Numbered from the stretch's first letter, positions 1 through 11,670 are shown. The stretch: DNA of 64,000 bases from JAMXLO01 sp963819855 (GCA_963819855.1 CAWFYC010000025.1:62001-126000), one strand, 5' to 3'. The notes: a model not told the origin generated them from the sequence alone. A program made the numbers and translations.

Positions 1-150
1 CACATAGAAGCTGGGGGTCTTTTCGCTATGAAACGGGCAGCAGCCCTTCCATTGCCGCCCCGATCGAACGAGCCGCGCCCGCCGCCCGACGATGGCCGCC
101 AGCGGCGTGCGTGTGCGCAGTTCGTCCAGGAATCCGGCAGGAAGTGCCAT
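1..150 (-). CDS. dnaG: DNA primase DnaG, N-terminal 50 codons (cut by the left edge)
   Basis: Read on the reverse strand from an ATG at 150, the sequence is open to base 1 and begins MALPAGFLDELRTRT. Residues 37-48 read GCCPFHSEKTPS, the zinc-ribbon signature at the start of DnaG; the second cysteine pair lies beyond the edge. DnaG makes the RNA primers for the lagging strand. It follows yqeY by 16 bases on the same strand, the usual alphaproteobacterial yqeY-dnaG order (rpoD usually comes next). Only about a twelfth of the protein is present, but the motif is specific. Confidence 0.93.
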   Translation of the reverse strand, partial: MALPAGFLDELRTRTPLAAIVGRRARLVRSGRQWKGCCPFHSEKTPSFYV

Positions 151-166
151 CAGGAAATGCGCCCGG

Positions 167-622
167 TCACGCCAGCCTCGCCTTCACCATCGGTCCCGCT
201 TTCGACATATCCAGCGTGGCGGCGTGCTTTGCCCGCAGCGCGGCCATGACCTTGCCCATATCCTTGATATTGGCCGCCCCCGTCTCTGCGATGGCCGCCG
301 CAACCGCTTCGATCAGCGCCGCTTCGTCCATCTGCCGCGGGAGGAAGGCCTCGATGACGGCGATCTCGGCCTCCTCCTTGACCGCGAGGTCCTGCCGGTG
401 CCCCTGGCGGTACATCTCCACCGACTCGCGCCGCGATTTGACCATGCCGCGCAGCATGCCGACGATGTCGTCGTCCGGCACACGCTCCACGCCCTTCGGT
501 CGCGCGGCAATGTCGGTATCCTTCAGGCGGGCGAGTATCATGCGCAGCGTGGAGGTACGCGCTGGGTCTCCGGCCTTCATCGATGCCTTGAGTTGGTCGG
601 TGAACTGCTCGCGCAGGCTCAT
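167..622 (-). CDS. GatB/YqeY domain protein
   Basis: A 151-residue protein beginning MSLREQFTDQLKASMKAGD, the typical start of the YqeY family, whose fold matches the tail domain of the GatB amidotransferase subunit. It is presumed to bind tRNA or assist tRNA-linked amidation, but its true role is not settled. An in-frame start at 703 would add 27 residues that do not resemble the family. ATG 622 is preceded by GAGGGT and gives the usual length. The motif TGAANIKDMGKVMAAL near the C terminus is characteristic. It is divergent from carA and lies directly upstream of dnaG, probably as one transcript. Confidence 0.92.
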   Translation of the reverse strand: MSLREQFTDQLKASMKAGDPARTSTLRMILARLKDTDIAARPKGVERVPDDDIVGMLRGMVKSRRESVEMYRQGHRQDLAVKEEAEIAVIEAFLPRQMDEAALIEAVAAAIAETGAANIKDMGKVMAALRAKHAATLDMSKAGPMVKARLA

Positions 623-687
623 GGCACCCTCATGCGAAGAAAAAACACCCTCTACTATATGCGAAGTGACTCCGCTGTAGTGTGGGC

Positions 688-740
688 GGAGGAAAATTCC
701 CACCCATCCGCCAGACTATTGCCTTGGGAAATTTTCTCCC
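688..740. promoter_or_regulatory. Imperfect inverted repeat between yqeY and carA
   Basis: The 132 bases between the divergent yqeY and carA starts hold a 15-base arm at 688-702 and its near reverse complement at 725-739 (13 of 15 positions pair), with a 22-base spacer. The arms are AT-rich in an otherwise GC-rich region. CATAAT at 740-745 could be a -10 element for carA, and TATAGT on the minus strand at 659-654 could serve yqeY; neither has a convincing -35. The spacing suits a dimeric DNA-binding protein better than a terminator. Function is inferred only. Confidence 0.35.
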
Positions 741-754
741 ATAATGTCCGGCGC

Positions 755-2131
755 ATGACAATCGGCGTGCACGCTCTCATCGAACGGCTGGGGGGCACCG
801 AGGCGGCGGCGCGGCTGACCGGCGTGGGGACCGAGGCTGTTCGCAAGTGGCGTCAGGCCGGGTCGATTCCGTCGCGCCACTGGGCAGCGGTGATCGCTGC
901 CACCGGTCTCGCCCTGTCCGATCTGTCGGGTGGACCGGCCGCACCGCGCGCCGATCCGCTCGCCTCCGACGGCGACGCGGTGCCCACCGGCGCGACCGCG
1001 GCCCTGGTCCTGGCCGATGGCGCGGTATTCTGGGGCCGCGGCTTCGGCGCCCATACCGGCGTGCCAGCACCCGTCGGCGAAGTCTGCTTCAACACCGGTA
1101 TGACGGGTTACCAGGAGACGCTGACCGACCCATCCTACGCCGGACAGATCATCACCTTCACATTCCCGCATATCGGCAATGTCGGCACCAACGGCGAGGA
1201 CATCGAGGCCGCTACGGTCGCAGCGCGCGGGCTGGTGGTGAAGCAGGACGTCACCGAGCCGTCGAACTGGCGGTCGGCACAACATCTTGATGCCTGGCTG
1301 CGCGCGCGTGGAATTGCCGGCGTCGCTGGCGTGGATACGCGCTCGCTGACCGTGCACATCCGCGATGGCGGTGCGCCAAACGGCGTGCTGGCATTTCCCG
1401 CCGATGGGCGGTTCGACCTGCCGGCTCTGCGCGCGTCGGCCGAGGCCTGGCCGGGGCTGGAGGGCATGGACCTCGCCAAGGACGTGTCGTGCCGGCAGTC
1501 CTACGAGTGGGACGAAATGCGCTGGGCCTGGCCAACCGGGGTGGGGCGGCAGATCGCACCGAACTACCATGTGGTGGCGGTCGATTACGGGGCGAAGCGC
1601 AACATACTACGCTGCCTGGCATCGGCTGGATGCCGGGTCACGGTGGTGCCGGCGACGGCGACCGCCGATGACATTCTGGAACGACGTCCGGATGGCGTGT
1701 TCCTGTCCAATGGGCCGGGCGATCCTGCGGCGACGGGCGAATACGCGGTGCCGGCAATCCGCGGCGTGCTGCAGGCGGGCGTGCCGTTATTCGGTATCTG
1801 TCTCGGCCATCAGTTGCTGGCGATCGCCCTCGGGGCGCGGACCTACAAGATGGACCGCGGGCACCGGGGAGCCAATCAGCCGGTGAAAGACCTTGCCAGC
1901 GGCAAGGTGGAGATCACCAGCCAGAACCACGGCTTCGCAGTCGATCCGGACACGTTGCCGGCGACCGCAAAGGTTACGCATGTGTCGCTGTTCGATGGTT
2001 CCAACGAGGGGCTGGCGTGCACCGACCGGCCGGCGTTTTCCGTGCAGTATCACCCGGAGGCGAGCCCGGGGCCGAGCGACAGCCATTATCTGTTCGGGCG
2101 GTTCGTGGAGATGATGGAGCGACGGTCCTGA
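755..2131 (+). CDS. carA: Carbamoyl-phosphate synthase small subunit with N-terminal HTH domain
   Basis: The glutaminase subunit of carbamoyl-phosphate synthase (arginine and pyrimidine synthesis), which passes ammonia to CarB. The CarA part starts near residue 78 (ATAALVLADGAVFWGRGFGA). The class I amidotransferase domain shows the catalytic cysteine in FGICLGHQ and the His/Glu pair in QYHPEASPGP. Residues 1-60 are extra: LIERLGGTEAAARLTGVGTE followed by VRKWRQAGSIPSRHW resembles a short Cro/YdaS-type helix-turn-helix. From ATG 755 the protein has 458 residues, against about 380-400 for ordinary CarA. GTG 980 would give a normal-sized protein but has no clear ribosome site, so the start is the main doubt. 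It is the first gene of a carA-carB stretch. Confidence 0.9.
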   Translation: MTIGVHALIERLGGTEAAARLTGVGTEAVRKWRQAGSIPSRHWAAVIAATGLALSDLSGGPAAPRADPLASDGDAVPTGATAALVLADGAVFWGRGFGAHTGVPAPVGEVCFNTGMTGYQETLTDPSYAGQIITFTFPHIGNVGTNGEDIEAATVAARGLVVKQDVTEPSNWRSAQHLDAWLRARGIAGVAGVDTRSLTVHIRDGGAPNGVLAFPADGRFDLPALRASAEAWPGLEGMDLAKDVSCRQSYEWDEMRWAWPTGVGRQIAPNYHVVAVDYGAKRNILRCLASAGCRVTVVPATATADDILERRPDGVFLSNGPGDPAATGEYAVPAIRGVLQAGVPLFGICLGHQLLAIALGARTYKMDRGHRGANQPVKDLASGKVEITSQNHGFAVDPDTLPATAKVTHVSLFDGSNEGLACTDRPAFSVQYHPEASPGPSDSHYLFGRFVEMMERRS

Positions 2132-2132
2132 C

Positions 2133-2405
2133 ATGAATGCCAAGTCACTGCTGTTGTCCGCAGGCCAGCGACACAGCATCAGCGAAGCGAATATCGAGGC
2201 AGGGTACGAGCGCTTCCGAGCGATCGTTCAGCACGACGTCGATTATCAGGCCTTCTGTGACGCCGTTGCGGCCTGCCTCCGTGAAGGTCTTATCCATGAG
2301 CCTGTTCGGTTGACGCAAGGTGCGTTGCAATGCCATTGGCAACTCGAGTTGACGCCCGAGGGCGTGATTGAAGCGCGCCGAAGCGACGAGCAAGCGCCGT
2401 GCTGA
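2133..2405 (+). CDS. Small hypothetical protein between carA and carB
   Basis: A 90-residue soluble protein starting one base after the carA stop, so probably translationally coupled. It has no signal peptide, membrane segment or family motif that I recognise. The sequence is mixed helix-like and slightly acidic (AYxxFCDAVAACLREGLIHE in the middle). Its end overlaps the start of the next gene by seven bases, and the compact packing supports a real gene. It interrupts the carA-carB pair together with the GFA protein, so these two genes were probably inserted into that operon. Function unknown. Confidence 0.55.
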   Translation: MNAKSLLLSAGQRHSISEANIEAGYERFRAIVQHDVDYQAFCDAVAACLREGLIHEPVRLTQGALQCHWQLELTPEGVIEARRSDEQAPC

Positions 2406-2788
2406 CCGGCGGATGCTACTGCGGCGCTGTTCGTTACGCAGTAACGGGTCAGCCGTTCAACGCGACCAACTGCCACTGCTCGATCTGTCGCAGAACCACA
2501 GGCGCGCCGTTTGTTGCCTGGTTCAGCGTGCGACCGGACGAGTTCCGGCTTGTGAAGGGAACGCCGCAGCACTTTCGTTCGAGCGCGCACGGAAAACGCA
2601 GTTTTTGCGGAATATGCGGCACACAGCTCACGTTCCGCGATGCAGTGCTCGACGAGGTCGATGTGACTACAGCGAGTCTCGATGACCCCGAGCGCGTGCC
2701 GCCAAATGACAATACTCGTACCAATAGCCGACTTGGATGGATCGCGGCTGACGGCCGGCACGACTATCCTGAAGGTCGTCGCGGTTGA
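2399..2788 (+). CDS. GFA family zinc protein (CENP-V/GFA domain)
   Basis: A 129-residue protein of the glutathione-dependent formaldehyde-activating (GFA) family. The zinc cysteines are visible as GCYCGAV at the start, NCHCSICRR near residue 25 and FCGICGT near residue 68, spaced as in the family. Members are usually annotated as S-hydroxymethylglutathione synthases, but most are uncharacterised. Translation starts at GTG 2399, overlapping the preceding gene, and ends three bases before carB. Its place between carA and carB looks incidental to carbamoyl phosphate synthesis. Confidence 0.88.
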   Translation: MLTGGCYCGAVRYAVTGQPFNATNCHCSICRRTTGAPFVAWFSVRPDEFRLVKGTPQHFRSSAHGKRSFCGICGTQLTFRDAVLDEVDVTTASLDDPERVPPNDNTRTNSRLGWIAADGRHDYPEGRRG

Positions 2789-2791
2789 GCC

Positions 2792-6034
<3,243 letters not shown>

Positions 6035-6130
6035 ACCGATCGTCGCGGCCAGGCGAAGCCCTGTCGCGGCGCTCGTGCTTGGCAGCAACCCGGCCTCTCA
6101 TGACGCTCGACCACCAAAGGACGGAGTGAC

Positions 6131-6604
6131 GTGCAGAAGTTTCCCATGACCGCCCCTGGATTGCAGCGGTTGAATGATGAGCTTCGCCAGCTCAAGGCGT
6201 CGGAGCGTCCGGCGATCATCCGCCAGATCGCCGAGGCGCGCACGCACGGCGATCTCTCGGAGAACGCCGAATACCATGCCGCCCGAGAACGTCAGTCCTT
6301 CATCGAGGGCCGGATCGCCGAGCTCGAGGAGATCGTCTCTTCCGTCGAGGTGATCGATCCGTCCTCGTTGTCCGGCGAGCACGTGATGTTCGGCGCCCAT
6401 GTCTGGCTGGTGGACGAGGAGACCGAGAAGGAGTCCACCTACCAGATCGTCGGCGTGCACGAGGCGGACATCAGGGGTGGCCGGCTGTCGGTCTCCTCGC
6501 CGCTAGCCAAGGCGCTGATCGGCAAGAAGGTGGGCGACACCGTGTCCGTCCCTGCCCCCGGCGGTGACCGGTCATACGAGATCCTCGGCATCAAGTTCGT
6601 CTGA
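6131..6604 (+). CDS. greA: Transcription elongation factor GreA
   Basis: A 157-residue GreA. It inserts a coiled coil into the RNA polymerase secondary channel and promotes cleavage of backtracked transcripts. The N-terminal coiled coil (LNDELRQLKASERPAIIRQI) carries the acidic tip and ARTHGDLSENAEYHAARE signature. The C-terminal FKBP-like half ends GDRSYEILGIKFV. The start is GTG 6131 (MQKFPMTAPG), preceded by AAGGACGGAG. The carB-greA order is common in Rhodospirillales. One base separates its stop from the next start. Confidence 0.97.
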   Translation: MQKFPMTAPGLQRLNDELRQLKASERPAIIRQIAEARTHGDLSENAEYHAARERQSFIEGRIAELEEIVSSVEVIDPSSLSGEHVMFGAHVWLVDEETEKESTYQIVGVHEADIRGGRLSVSSPLAKALIGKKVGDTVSVPAPGGDRSYEILGIKFV

Positions 6605-6605
6605 G

Positions 6606-7802
6606 GTGCTGCGCTTTGCCGATGTGACGGCGGCGGCCGAACGGATCGCCGGCCGTGTATTGCGCACGCCGGCGCTGCCCAGTGACGCGGTATCGCGTGC
6701 TACCGGCGCCGAGGTCGTGCTGAAGCTCGACAATCTGCAGGTCGTTGGTGCGTTCAAGGAGCGTGGTGCGGCGAACCGGCTGGCGCTGCTGACCGATGCG
6801 GAACGCGAACGTGGCGTTATCGCAATGTCGGCCGGCAATCACGCGCAGGCGGTGGCACGCCATGCGCGACTGAGCAATGTCGGCGCCACGATCGTGATGC
6901 CGAAGTTCACGCCATCGACCAAGGTCACCCGCACCGCATCGTGGGGTGCCGATATCGTGCTGCACGGCGAGACGCTGGAGCAGGCCGCGGCGCATGCCGA
7001 GACACTGGCAGCGGAACGCGGTCTGGTGTTCGTGCATCCCTATAACGACATCGGCGTGATGGCGGGCCAAGGCACGCTGGCGATGGAACTGCTGCAGGAC
7101 GTGCCGGATCTCGACGTGCTGGTGATTCCGGTGGGCGGCGGCGGATTGCTGGCAGGATGCGCGACCGCGGCGAAGGCGATGAAGCCAGGGATCGCGGTGT
7201 TCGGCGTGGAGGTGGCGGCGTATTCCGCCATGGCGCAGCGGCTTGCCGGCGAGACGGTCTCGGTCGGCGGCCCGACCATCGCCGAGGGCATCGCCGTCCG
7301 CGATATCGGCGACAAGCCGTTCGCCATCATCCGCGAGCTGGGCGTGGATGTCCTGGTGGTGCCGGAACACACCATCGAGGAGGCGATCGGCCTATTGGTG
7401 GAAGGCGCGAAAGTGGTGGCGGAAGGCGCCGGAGCCGCCGGCGTGGCCGCGCTGCTGGCCTATACCGAACATTTCCGCGACAAGCGCGTAGGTGTGGCGA
7501 TCACGGGTGGCAATATCGACGCGCGCATTTTGTCCAACGTGCTGCTGCGCAATCTGCTGCGTGATGGAAGATTGCTGCGACTGCATCTGCAGATTCCGGA
7601 TCGGCCGGGCGTGCTGGCAGACATCGCCGGCAAGATCGGCAACATCGGCGGCAACATCATCGAGGTCTCGCACCAACGTCTGTTCGCAGCATCGTCCGTC
7701 CAGGCGGCGGAATTGGAAGTGATGGTAGAGGCGCGTGACCCAACGCATGCCGATGCCATCCTCGAGGCACTGGAGCAGACTTACGTGGTGCGGCGGATCT
7801 GA
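6606..7802 (+). CDS. Threonine ammonia-lyase with ACT domain
   Basis: A fold-type II PLP enzyme that deaminates threonine to 2-oxobutyrate, the first step to isoleucine or part of threonine breakdown. The PLP lysine is in VVGAFKERGAANR, followed by SAGNHAQAVA and the phosphate loop GGGGLLAG. The last 80 residues (LQIPDRPGVLADIAGKIGNI onward) are an ACT domain, suggesting allosteric control. GTG 6606 directly after greA gives the normal start (VLRFADVTAAAERI). ATG 6564 would overlap greA by 41 bases and add an unrelated serine-rich tail. The length (398 residues) fits the TdcB/IlvA short form with one ACT domain. Confidence 0.93.
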   Translation: MLRFADVTAAAERIAGRVLRTPALPSDAVSRATGAEVVLKLDNLQVVGAFKERGAANRLALLTDAERERGVIAMSAGNHAQAVARHARLSNVGATIVMPKFTPSTKVTRTASWGADIVLHGETLEQAAAHAETLAAERGLVFVHPYNDIGVMAGQGTLAMELLQDVPDLDVLVIPVGGGGLLAGCATAAKAMKPGIAVFGVEVAAYSAMAQRLAGETVSVGGPTIAEGIAVRDIGDKPFAIIRELGVDVLVVPEHTIEEAIGLLVEGAKVVAEGAGAAGVAALLAYTEHFRDKRVGVAITGGNIDARILSNVLLRNLLRDGRLLRLHLQIPDRPGVLADIAGKIGNIGGNIIEVSHQRLFAASSVQAAELEVMVEARDPTHADAILEALEQTYVVRRI

Positions 7803-7835
7803 TGCTAGCGTCACAGCGTAACGAGGAGCCAGGGT

Positions 7836-8867
7836 ATGCTGCGACTGTCTGTCCTCGACCAATCGACTGTGGTGACAGGTCGCTCGCCGGACACTTCGAT
7901 CCGCGAGAGCCTGGCGCTGGCGAAGCATTGCGAGGCGCTGGGTTACACGCGCTATTGGTGCGCCGAGCACCATAACTCGGCAAGCCAGGCCGGCACCGCG
8001 CCGGAAATCCTGATCAGTGCCATCGCCGCCACCACGACGCGCATACGTGTCGGTTCGGCCGGCGTTATGCTGCCGCATTACTCCAGCCTGAAGGTTGCGG
8101 AGCAGTTTCGTGTGCTGGAGGCGATCGCACCGGGACGTATCGATCTCGGTCTCGGCCGCGCGCCTGGTTCCGACGGACGCACCGCGTTCGCGCTCAATCC
8201 TCTGGCGGAGACCGCGGCGGATCATTTCCCGGCGCAGGTGCGCGATCTGCTGGCGTGGCTCGCCGGCGAGAAGCTGGTCGAAGGCCATCCGTTTCGCGAC
8301 GTCATCGCTCAGCCTGGCGGACCGACCATGCCCGAAGTCTGGATGCTCGGCAGCTCGGACTATGGCCCGCAGGTCGCCGCGTATTTCGGCATCCCGTTCT
8401 GCTTCGCGCATTTCATCACCGATGGCCGCGGCGTTGAGCAGGCCATGGCACTGTACCGCGAGGGCTACCGGCCGAGCCAGCGCTTCCCGCAACCTCATGG
8501 CGCACTGTGCGTCTGGGCGGTGGCGGCGGACACCGAGGCAGAGGCGGCACGGCTGTTTACCTCGCGCGAACTGTCGCGCCTCAACCGCGACCGCGGGGTG
8601 TTCACCGCGCTCCCTTCACCGGAGGAAGCCACAGCACACCCGTACTCCGAGGCCGAACTGCTACGCGTCCAACGCCTGCGCTCGCGCGCGATCTATGGCA
8701 CGGCTGCGGTGGTTGCGGAGAGATTGCGGGCGCTGGCGGCCGAGCACGGCGTGGCGGAAATCGCGATCCTCACCACGCTGCACGATCCGGAGGCACGGCG
8801 ACACTCCTACACGCTGCTGGCGCGAGAGTTCGGACTGGCGGAACAGATTCCGCTAGCCGCTGAATAG
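7836..8867 (+). CDS. LLM class flavin-dependent oxidoreductase, luciferase group 1
   Basis: A 343-residue TIM-barrel flavoprotein of the bacterial luciferase-like superfamily. It starts LRLSVLDQSTVVTG and has YWCAEHHNSASQAGTAPEI, VGSAGVMLPHYSSLKVAEQF and the IDLGLGRAPGSDGRT stretch typical of the MsnO8-like 'group 1' branch. These enzymes use reduced FMN and oxygen, but the substrate cannot be read from sequence. It is followed after 11 bases by a YciI-like gene, likely one transcript. Confidence 0.88.
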   Translation: MLRLSVLDQSTVVTGRSPDTSIRESLALAKHCEALGYTRYWCAEHHNSASQAGTAPEILISAIAATTTRIRVGSAGVMLPHYSSLKVAEQFRVLEAIAPGRIDLGLGRAPGSDGRTAFALNPLAETAADHFPAQVRDLLAWLAGEKLVEGHPFRDVIAQPGGPTMPEVWMLGSSDYGPQVAAYFGIPFCFAHFITDGRGVEQAMALYREGYRPSQRFPQPHGALCVWAVAADTEAEAARLFTSRELSRLNRDRGVFTALPSPEEATAHPYSEAELLRVQRLRSRAIYGTAAVVAERLRALAAEHGVAEIAILTTLHDPEARRHSYTLLAREFGLAEQIPLAAE

Positions 8868-8878
8868 GGGAAACAGCA

Positions 8879-9187
8879 ATGCCACAGTTTCTGGTGACAC
8901 TCTACGACGGTACGGATGCGCAGGCACCCGCACGCCGGCAGGCCACGCGGCCGGCGCATCTCGACGGGCTGAAAAACAATGTCGCCAGCGGCAGACTGGT
9001 AGTCGGTGGGCCGATCTTCGACGATGCTCAAAAGACGGTCGGTTCGTTCCTGCTGGTGGAATGCGCTGACCGTGCAGAGCTGGATGCGATGATTGCGAAC
9101 GACCCCTATACCAAGGGCAACGTCTGGCAACGCGTCGAAGTGAAGCCAGTACGGCTGGTTGTGCAGGACGGCAAGATCACGCCTTAG
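8879..9187 (+). CDS. YciI-like protein
   Basis: A 102-residue ferredoxin-like (dimeric alpha+beta barrel) protein of the YciI family, with MPQFLVTLYDGTD at the start, the conserved His-Asp in PAHLDGLK and a GSFLLVECADRAEL core followed by NDPYTKGNVW. Family members are small and mostly uncharacterised; some dehalogenate or act in aromatic degradation. The start has GGGGAAACAGCA upstream. It forms a pair with the upstream flavin monooxygenase, so an accessory role in that reaction is possible. The last four bases overlap the convergent gene at 9184. Confidence 0.85.
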   Translation: MPQFLVTLYDGTDAQAPARRQATRPAHLDGLKNNVASGRLVVGGPIFDDAQKTVGSFLLVECADRAELDAMIANDPYTKGNVWQRVEVKPVRLVVQDGKITP

Positions 9188-9435
9188 CGCGAGCGACCTT
9201 GCCCAGCCCGCCAAACCTGGTAGCGAAACGCCAACCAGGCGATCAGTCCCGCCACCAGCACCACGGGGATCAGGATCAGCGCGAACCACAGCGCCAAGGC
9301 TGCCACCGCCAAGGCGGCAGCCACCACTGCGATGACGATCGCCCATGCGAATATGCGGGCAGTCACGGGTGGGCGGCGCGAACGGAAGCTTCCGTCCGGC
9401 AACAGGTCGAGTTCTGGCGGCCTACGATCGCTCAT
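9184..9435 (-). CDS. Small two-helix membrane protein
   Basis: An 83-residue protein with a charged N terminus (SDRRPPELDLLPDGSFRSRR) and two hydrophobic stretches between about residues 28 and 70, rich in Ala, Val, Leu and Ile, then a basic tail ending QGRSR. It probably inserts in the inner membrane as a hairpin. No family recognised. It ends four bases into the convergent YciI gene. Confidence 0.6.
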   Translation of the reverse strand: MSDRRPPELDLLPDGSFRSRRPPVTARIFAWAIVIAVVAAALAVAALALWFALILIPVVLVAGLIAWLAFRYQVWRAGQGRSR

Positions 9436-9506
9436 GGCCGCGATAGTTGGCCCGCCAGCGTGGCTGGTTCAAGGTGCGCATCGGCGGAGCACAGGGAGGC
9501 GTCATC

Positions 9507-10472
9507 GTGAAAGTCGGATTGTTCCTCAACACCCAGTTCCAGCCCGGTCAGAATGTTGCGGCTCATGTTCCCGACCTGGTCGCGCAGACACGCGCGGCCC
9601 GTGATGCCGGATTCAAGTCGCTATGGTTCCCACATCACTACCTGACCGGGCCGCTCCAGATGCTGCAAATCGTGCCGATGATGGCGTATCTCGCGCAGCA
9701 TGCCGAGGGCATGCAGATCGGCCCCAACATCCTGATCCTGCCGCTACTCAACCCGGTCCACGTCGCGGAGGAATCCGCGACACTCGACGTGCTGACCGGC
9801 GGCAATTACGTACTCGGCGTCGGTCTCGGCTATCGCGAGGGCGAGTTTACTGCGTTCAACATGTCGCTAAAGGAACGAGCGCCACGGCTTGAGGAAAGCA
9901 TCGCGCTGATCCGCCGCCTGTGGAGCGGCGAGAAGGTGACGCACAAGGGCCGGTTCTACGAGGTGAACGATCATGCGATCGGCCTGAAGCCGGTACGCGA
10001 CGGCGGGCCGCCGATCTGGTTGGCGGGAACCGCGGATGCGGCCATCAAGCGCGCGGCACGGCTCGGCGATGCGTGGATGATCGTCCCCAGCACGCCACTG
10101 GCCGAGCTGACCGCGCAGATGCGGGTGTATCGCGCCGCGCTGGGCAGTCGCACACCCGACTGCTTTCCGATGGTCCGCGAGTGCTATGTCGGCGCGAATC
10201 ACAAGACCGCTCTGGAGGAATGCCGTGGCGCGCTGCAATACAAATACGATGCGTATGCGTCATGGGGTCTGTCGGGACGCCGGACCCCCGCGTTCGAGGA
10301 GCTTGCCCACGACCGCTTTATCATCGGCGATGCGGCGTTCGTTAAGGAGGAGATCGCGCGTTATCGCGAATCCCTCGGCATCGACCACTTCATGATGCGC
10401 TGCCACTGGCCCGGCCTGGAATTCGACAAGGCTCTGGGGAGCATCAAGCGGTTAGGCGCGATCTTCGCATAA
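9507..10472 (+). CDS. LLM class flavin-dependent oxidoreductase
   Basis: A 321-residue luciferase-like monooxygenase starting VKVGLFLNTQFQPGQN. GTG 9507 is chosen because AGGGAGG lies six bases upstream; an in-frame ATG 60 bases earlier adds an unrelated arginine-rich stretch. Family features are WFPHHYLTGPLQMLQ, LNPVHVAEESATLDVLTGG, VGLGYREGEF and PPIWLAGTADAAIKRAARLG. It should bind FMN or F420 at the barrel mouth; the substrate is unknown. It stands alone, in convergent orientation with the amidohydrolase gene. Confidence 0.88.
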   Translation: MKVGLFLNTQFQPGQNVAAHVPDLVAQTRAARDAGFKSLWFPHHYLTGPLQMLQIVPMMAYLAQHAEGMQIGPNILILPLLNPVHVAEESATLDVLTGGNYVLGVGLGYREGEFTAFNMSLKERAPRLEESIALIRRLWSGEKVTHKGRFYEVNDHAIGLKPVRDGGPPIWLAGTADAAIKRAARLGDAWMIVPSTPLAELTAQMRVYRAALGSRTPDCFPMVRECYVGANHKTALEECRGALQYKYDAYASWGLSGRRTPAFEELAHDRFIIGDAAFVKEEIARYRESLGIDHFMMRCHWPGLEFDKALGSIKRLGAIFA

Positions 10473-10513
10473 GGATCCGCCTGCTTCGGTTGTACCGGCA
10501 CGTGCCATTTTCG

Positions 10514-10543
10514 TCGTCCTCCCCGCGAACGCGAGGAGGACGA
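10514..10543. terminator. Hairpin between convergent genes
   Basis: Nine bases at 10514-10522 pair with 10535-10543, and inside them CGCG at 10524-10527 pairs with CGCG at 10530-10533, giving a nearly continuous stem. It sits between the convergent ends of a flavin monooxygenase and an amidohydrolase. There is no T-run on either side, so a bidirectional intrinsic terminator is only possible. The outline resembles a short or decayed half of the GTCATTCCCGCG-type repeats elsewhere in the window. Confidence 0.4.
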
Positions 10544-10641
10544 GCTGAAAGGAACGCCAAACGACGACCCTTCAGGGGTCGCGTTGCTTGCCGAGGAGTT
10601 CTACGTCGACTGAGCAGCCTGCGCCGGCATCGCCCGCGTTA

Positions 10642-11670
10642 TCAGGCGGCAACGCTCTCCCGCTCCGCAGCCCTCCCGACCCGGGCCATCATCGCCGAGG
10701 CATTCCGGCGCAGGATCTGCTCGCGGGCCTCCTCGCCGATCTGCGCGTCCGCGAGCGCCTTCCTGGTCCAGTCGACGCCGAACGCGCTGCCGTCGGTACC
10801 GCACACAATGCGCTCGGCGCCGTACAGGGTCACCGCCGCCTCGATCGCGCGCGGGCCGAACGAGTTGCAATCCACGTACACCTTCGCCCTGCGGAAGCGC
10901 GACGACGGCAACTCCTCGTCCGGCGTGTCGAGCAGGGAGCGGTGATCCATGCGCTCGACCTCGTAGGGAATGTTGCCGCCCAGATTGTGCACGACGACCG
11001 TCACGTCGGGGTACGGCGCAAGGATGTCGGTCAGGCACAGCGTCACCATCACCGACGACAGGCTCGCCTGCATATCCAGCGTGCCGTTGCGGCGGCGCGC
11101 GTTGTCGGTGTCGCCGCCGACCTTGGGGAAAGCGTCGCCAGGCCGCGGGCCGTGGTGGATGAGCAGCACGGCGCGGTGGCGGTTGGCGACCTCCAGCATC
11201 GGCCGTGCCGCTTCGGCGTCGGCGCGCGTGAGGAAGAAATTGCCCGGCAGCTGCGCGCCGATCATTCCCGGCAGCCCGAGCGCCCGTTCGAGTTCGGCCG
11301 TGGCGGCCGACATGTCCGTCAGCGGCAGCGCGGCGAAAGCGGCGAAGCGGCCTTGATGCTTCTGGCAGATCGCCGAAAACCCGTCGTTGACGCGCCGGCA
11401 CAGCGGCAGGGCCACGTCCACCGGCTGGGCTTCGATCCAGCAGAACGAACCGAGCAGCGACAGCACGCTCACCTCAACTCCCTGGCGGTCCATGCGACCG
11501 AGATGGAACTCGACGTCATCGAACGCCTGGTCGAGCGGCGTCTCGCCCATCCGCGGCAGCTTCAGCACCTCGACGCCATCGTCGTTGCGGACGATGCGTG
11601 GTTCCCTACTGCGGGCGCGCAGGGCGTCAGCGACTTCGGCGGGCTTCCAATGAGCGTGCATATCGATCAT
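10642..11670 (-). CDS. Amidohydrolase family protein (ACMSD-like)
   Basis: A 342-residue metal-dependent hydrolase or decarboxylase of the amidohydrolase_2 group that includes ACMSD and gamma-resorcylate decarboxylase. It starts MIDMHAHWKP, giving the H-x-H metal pair, followed by LLIHHGPRPGD, VVVHNLGGNIPYEVERMDHR and the conserved Asp in VCGTDGSAFGV. ATG 11670 has GGAGGA about eight bases upstream; a GTG five codons earlier overlaps that ribosome site and is rejected. The substrate is probably an aromatic or heterocyclic acid. It is followed on the same strand only by intergenic DNA. Confidence 0.86.
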   Translation of the reverse strand: MIDMHAHWKPAEVADALRARSREPRIVRNDDGVEVLKLPRMGETPLDQAFDDVEFHLGRMDRQGVEVSVLSLLGSFCWIEAQPVDVALPLCRRVNDGFSAICQKHQGRFAAFAALPLTDMSAATAELERALGLPGMIGAQLPGNFFLTRADAEAARPMLEVANRHRAVLLIHHGPRPGDAFPKVGGDTDNARRRNGTLDMQASLSSVMVTLCLTDILAPYPDVTVVVHNLGGNIPYEVERMDHRSLLDTPDEELPSSRFRRAKVYVDCNSFGPRAIEAAVTLYGAERIVCGTDGSAFGVDWTRKALADAQIGEEAREQILRRNASAMMARVGRAAERESVAA

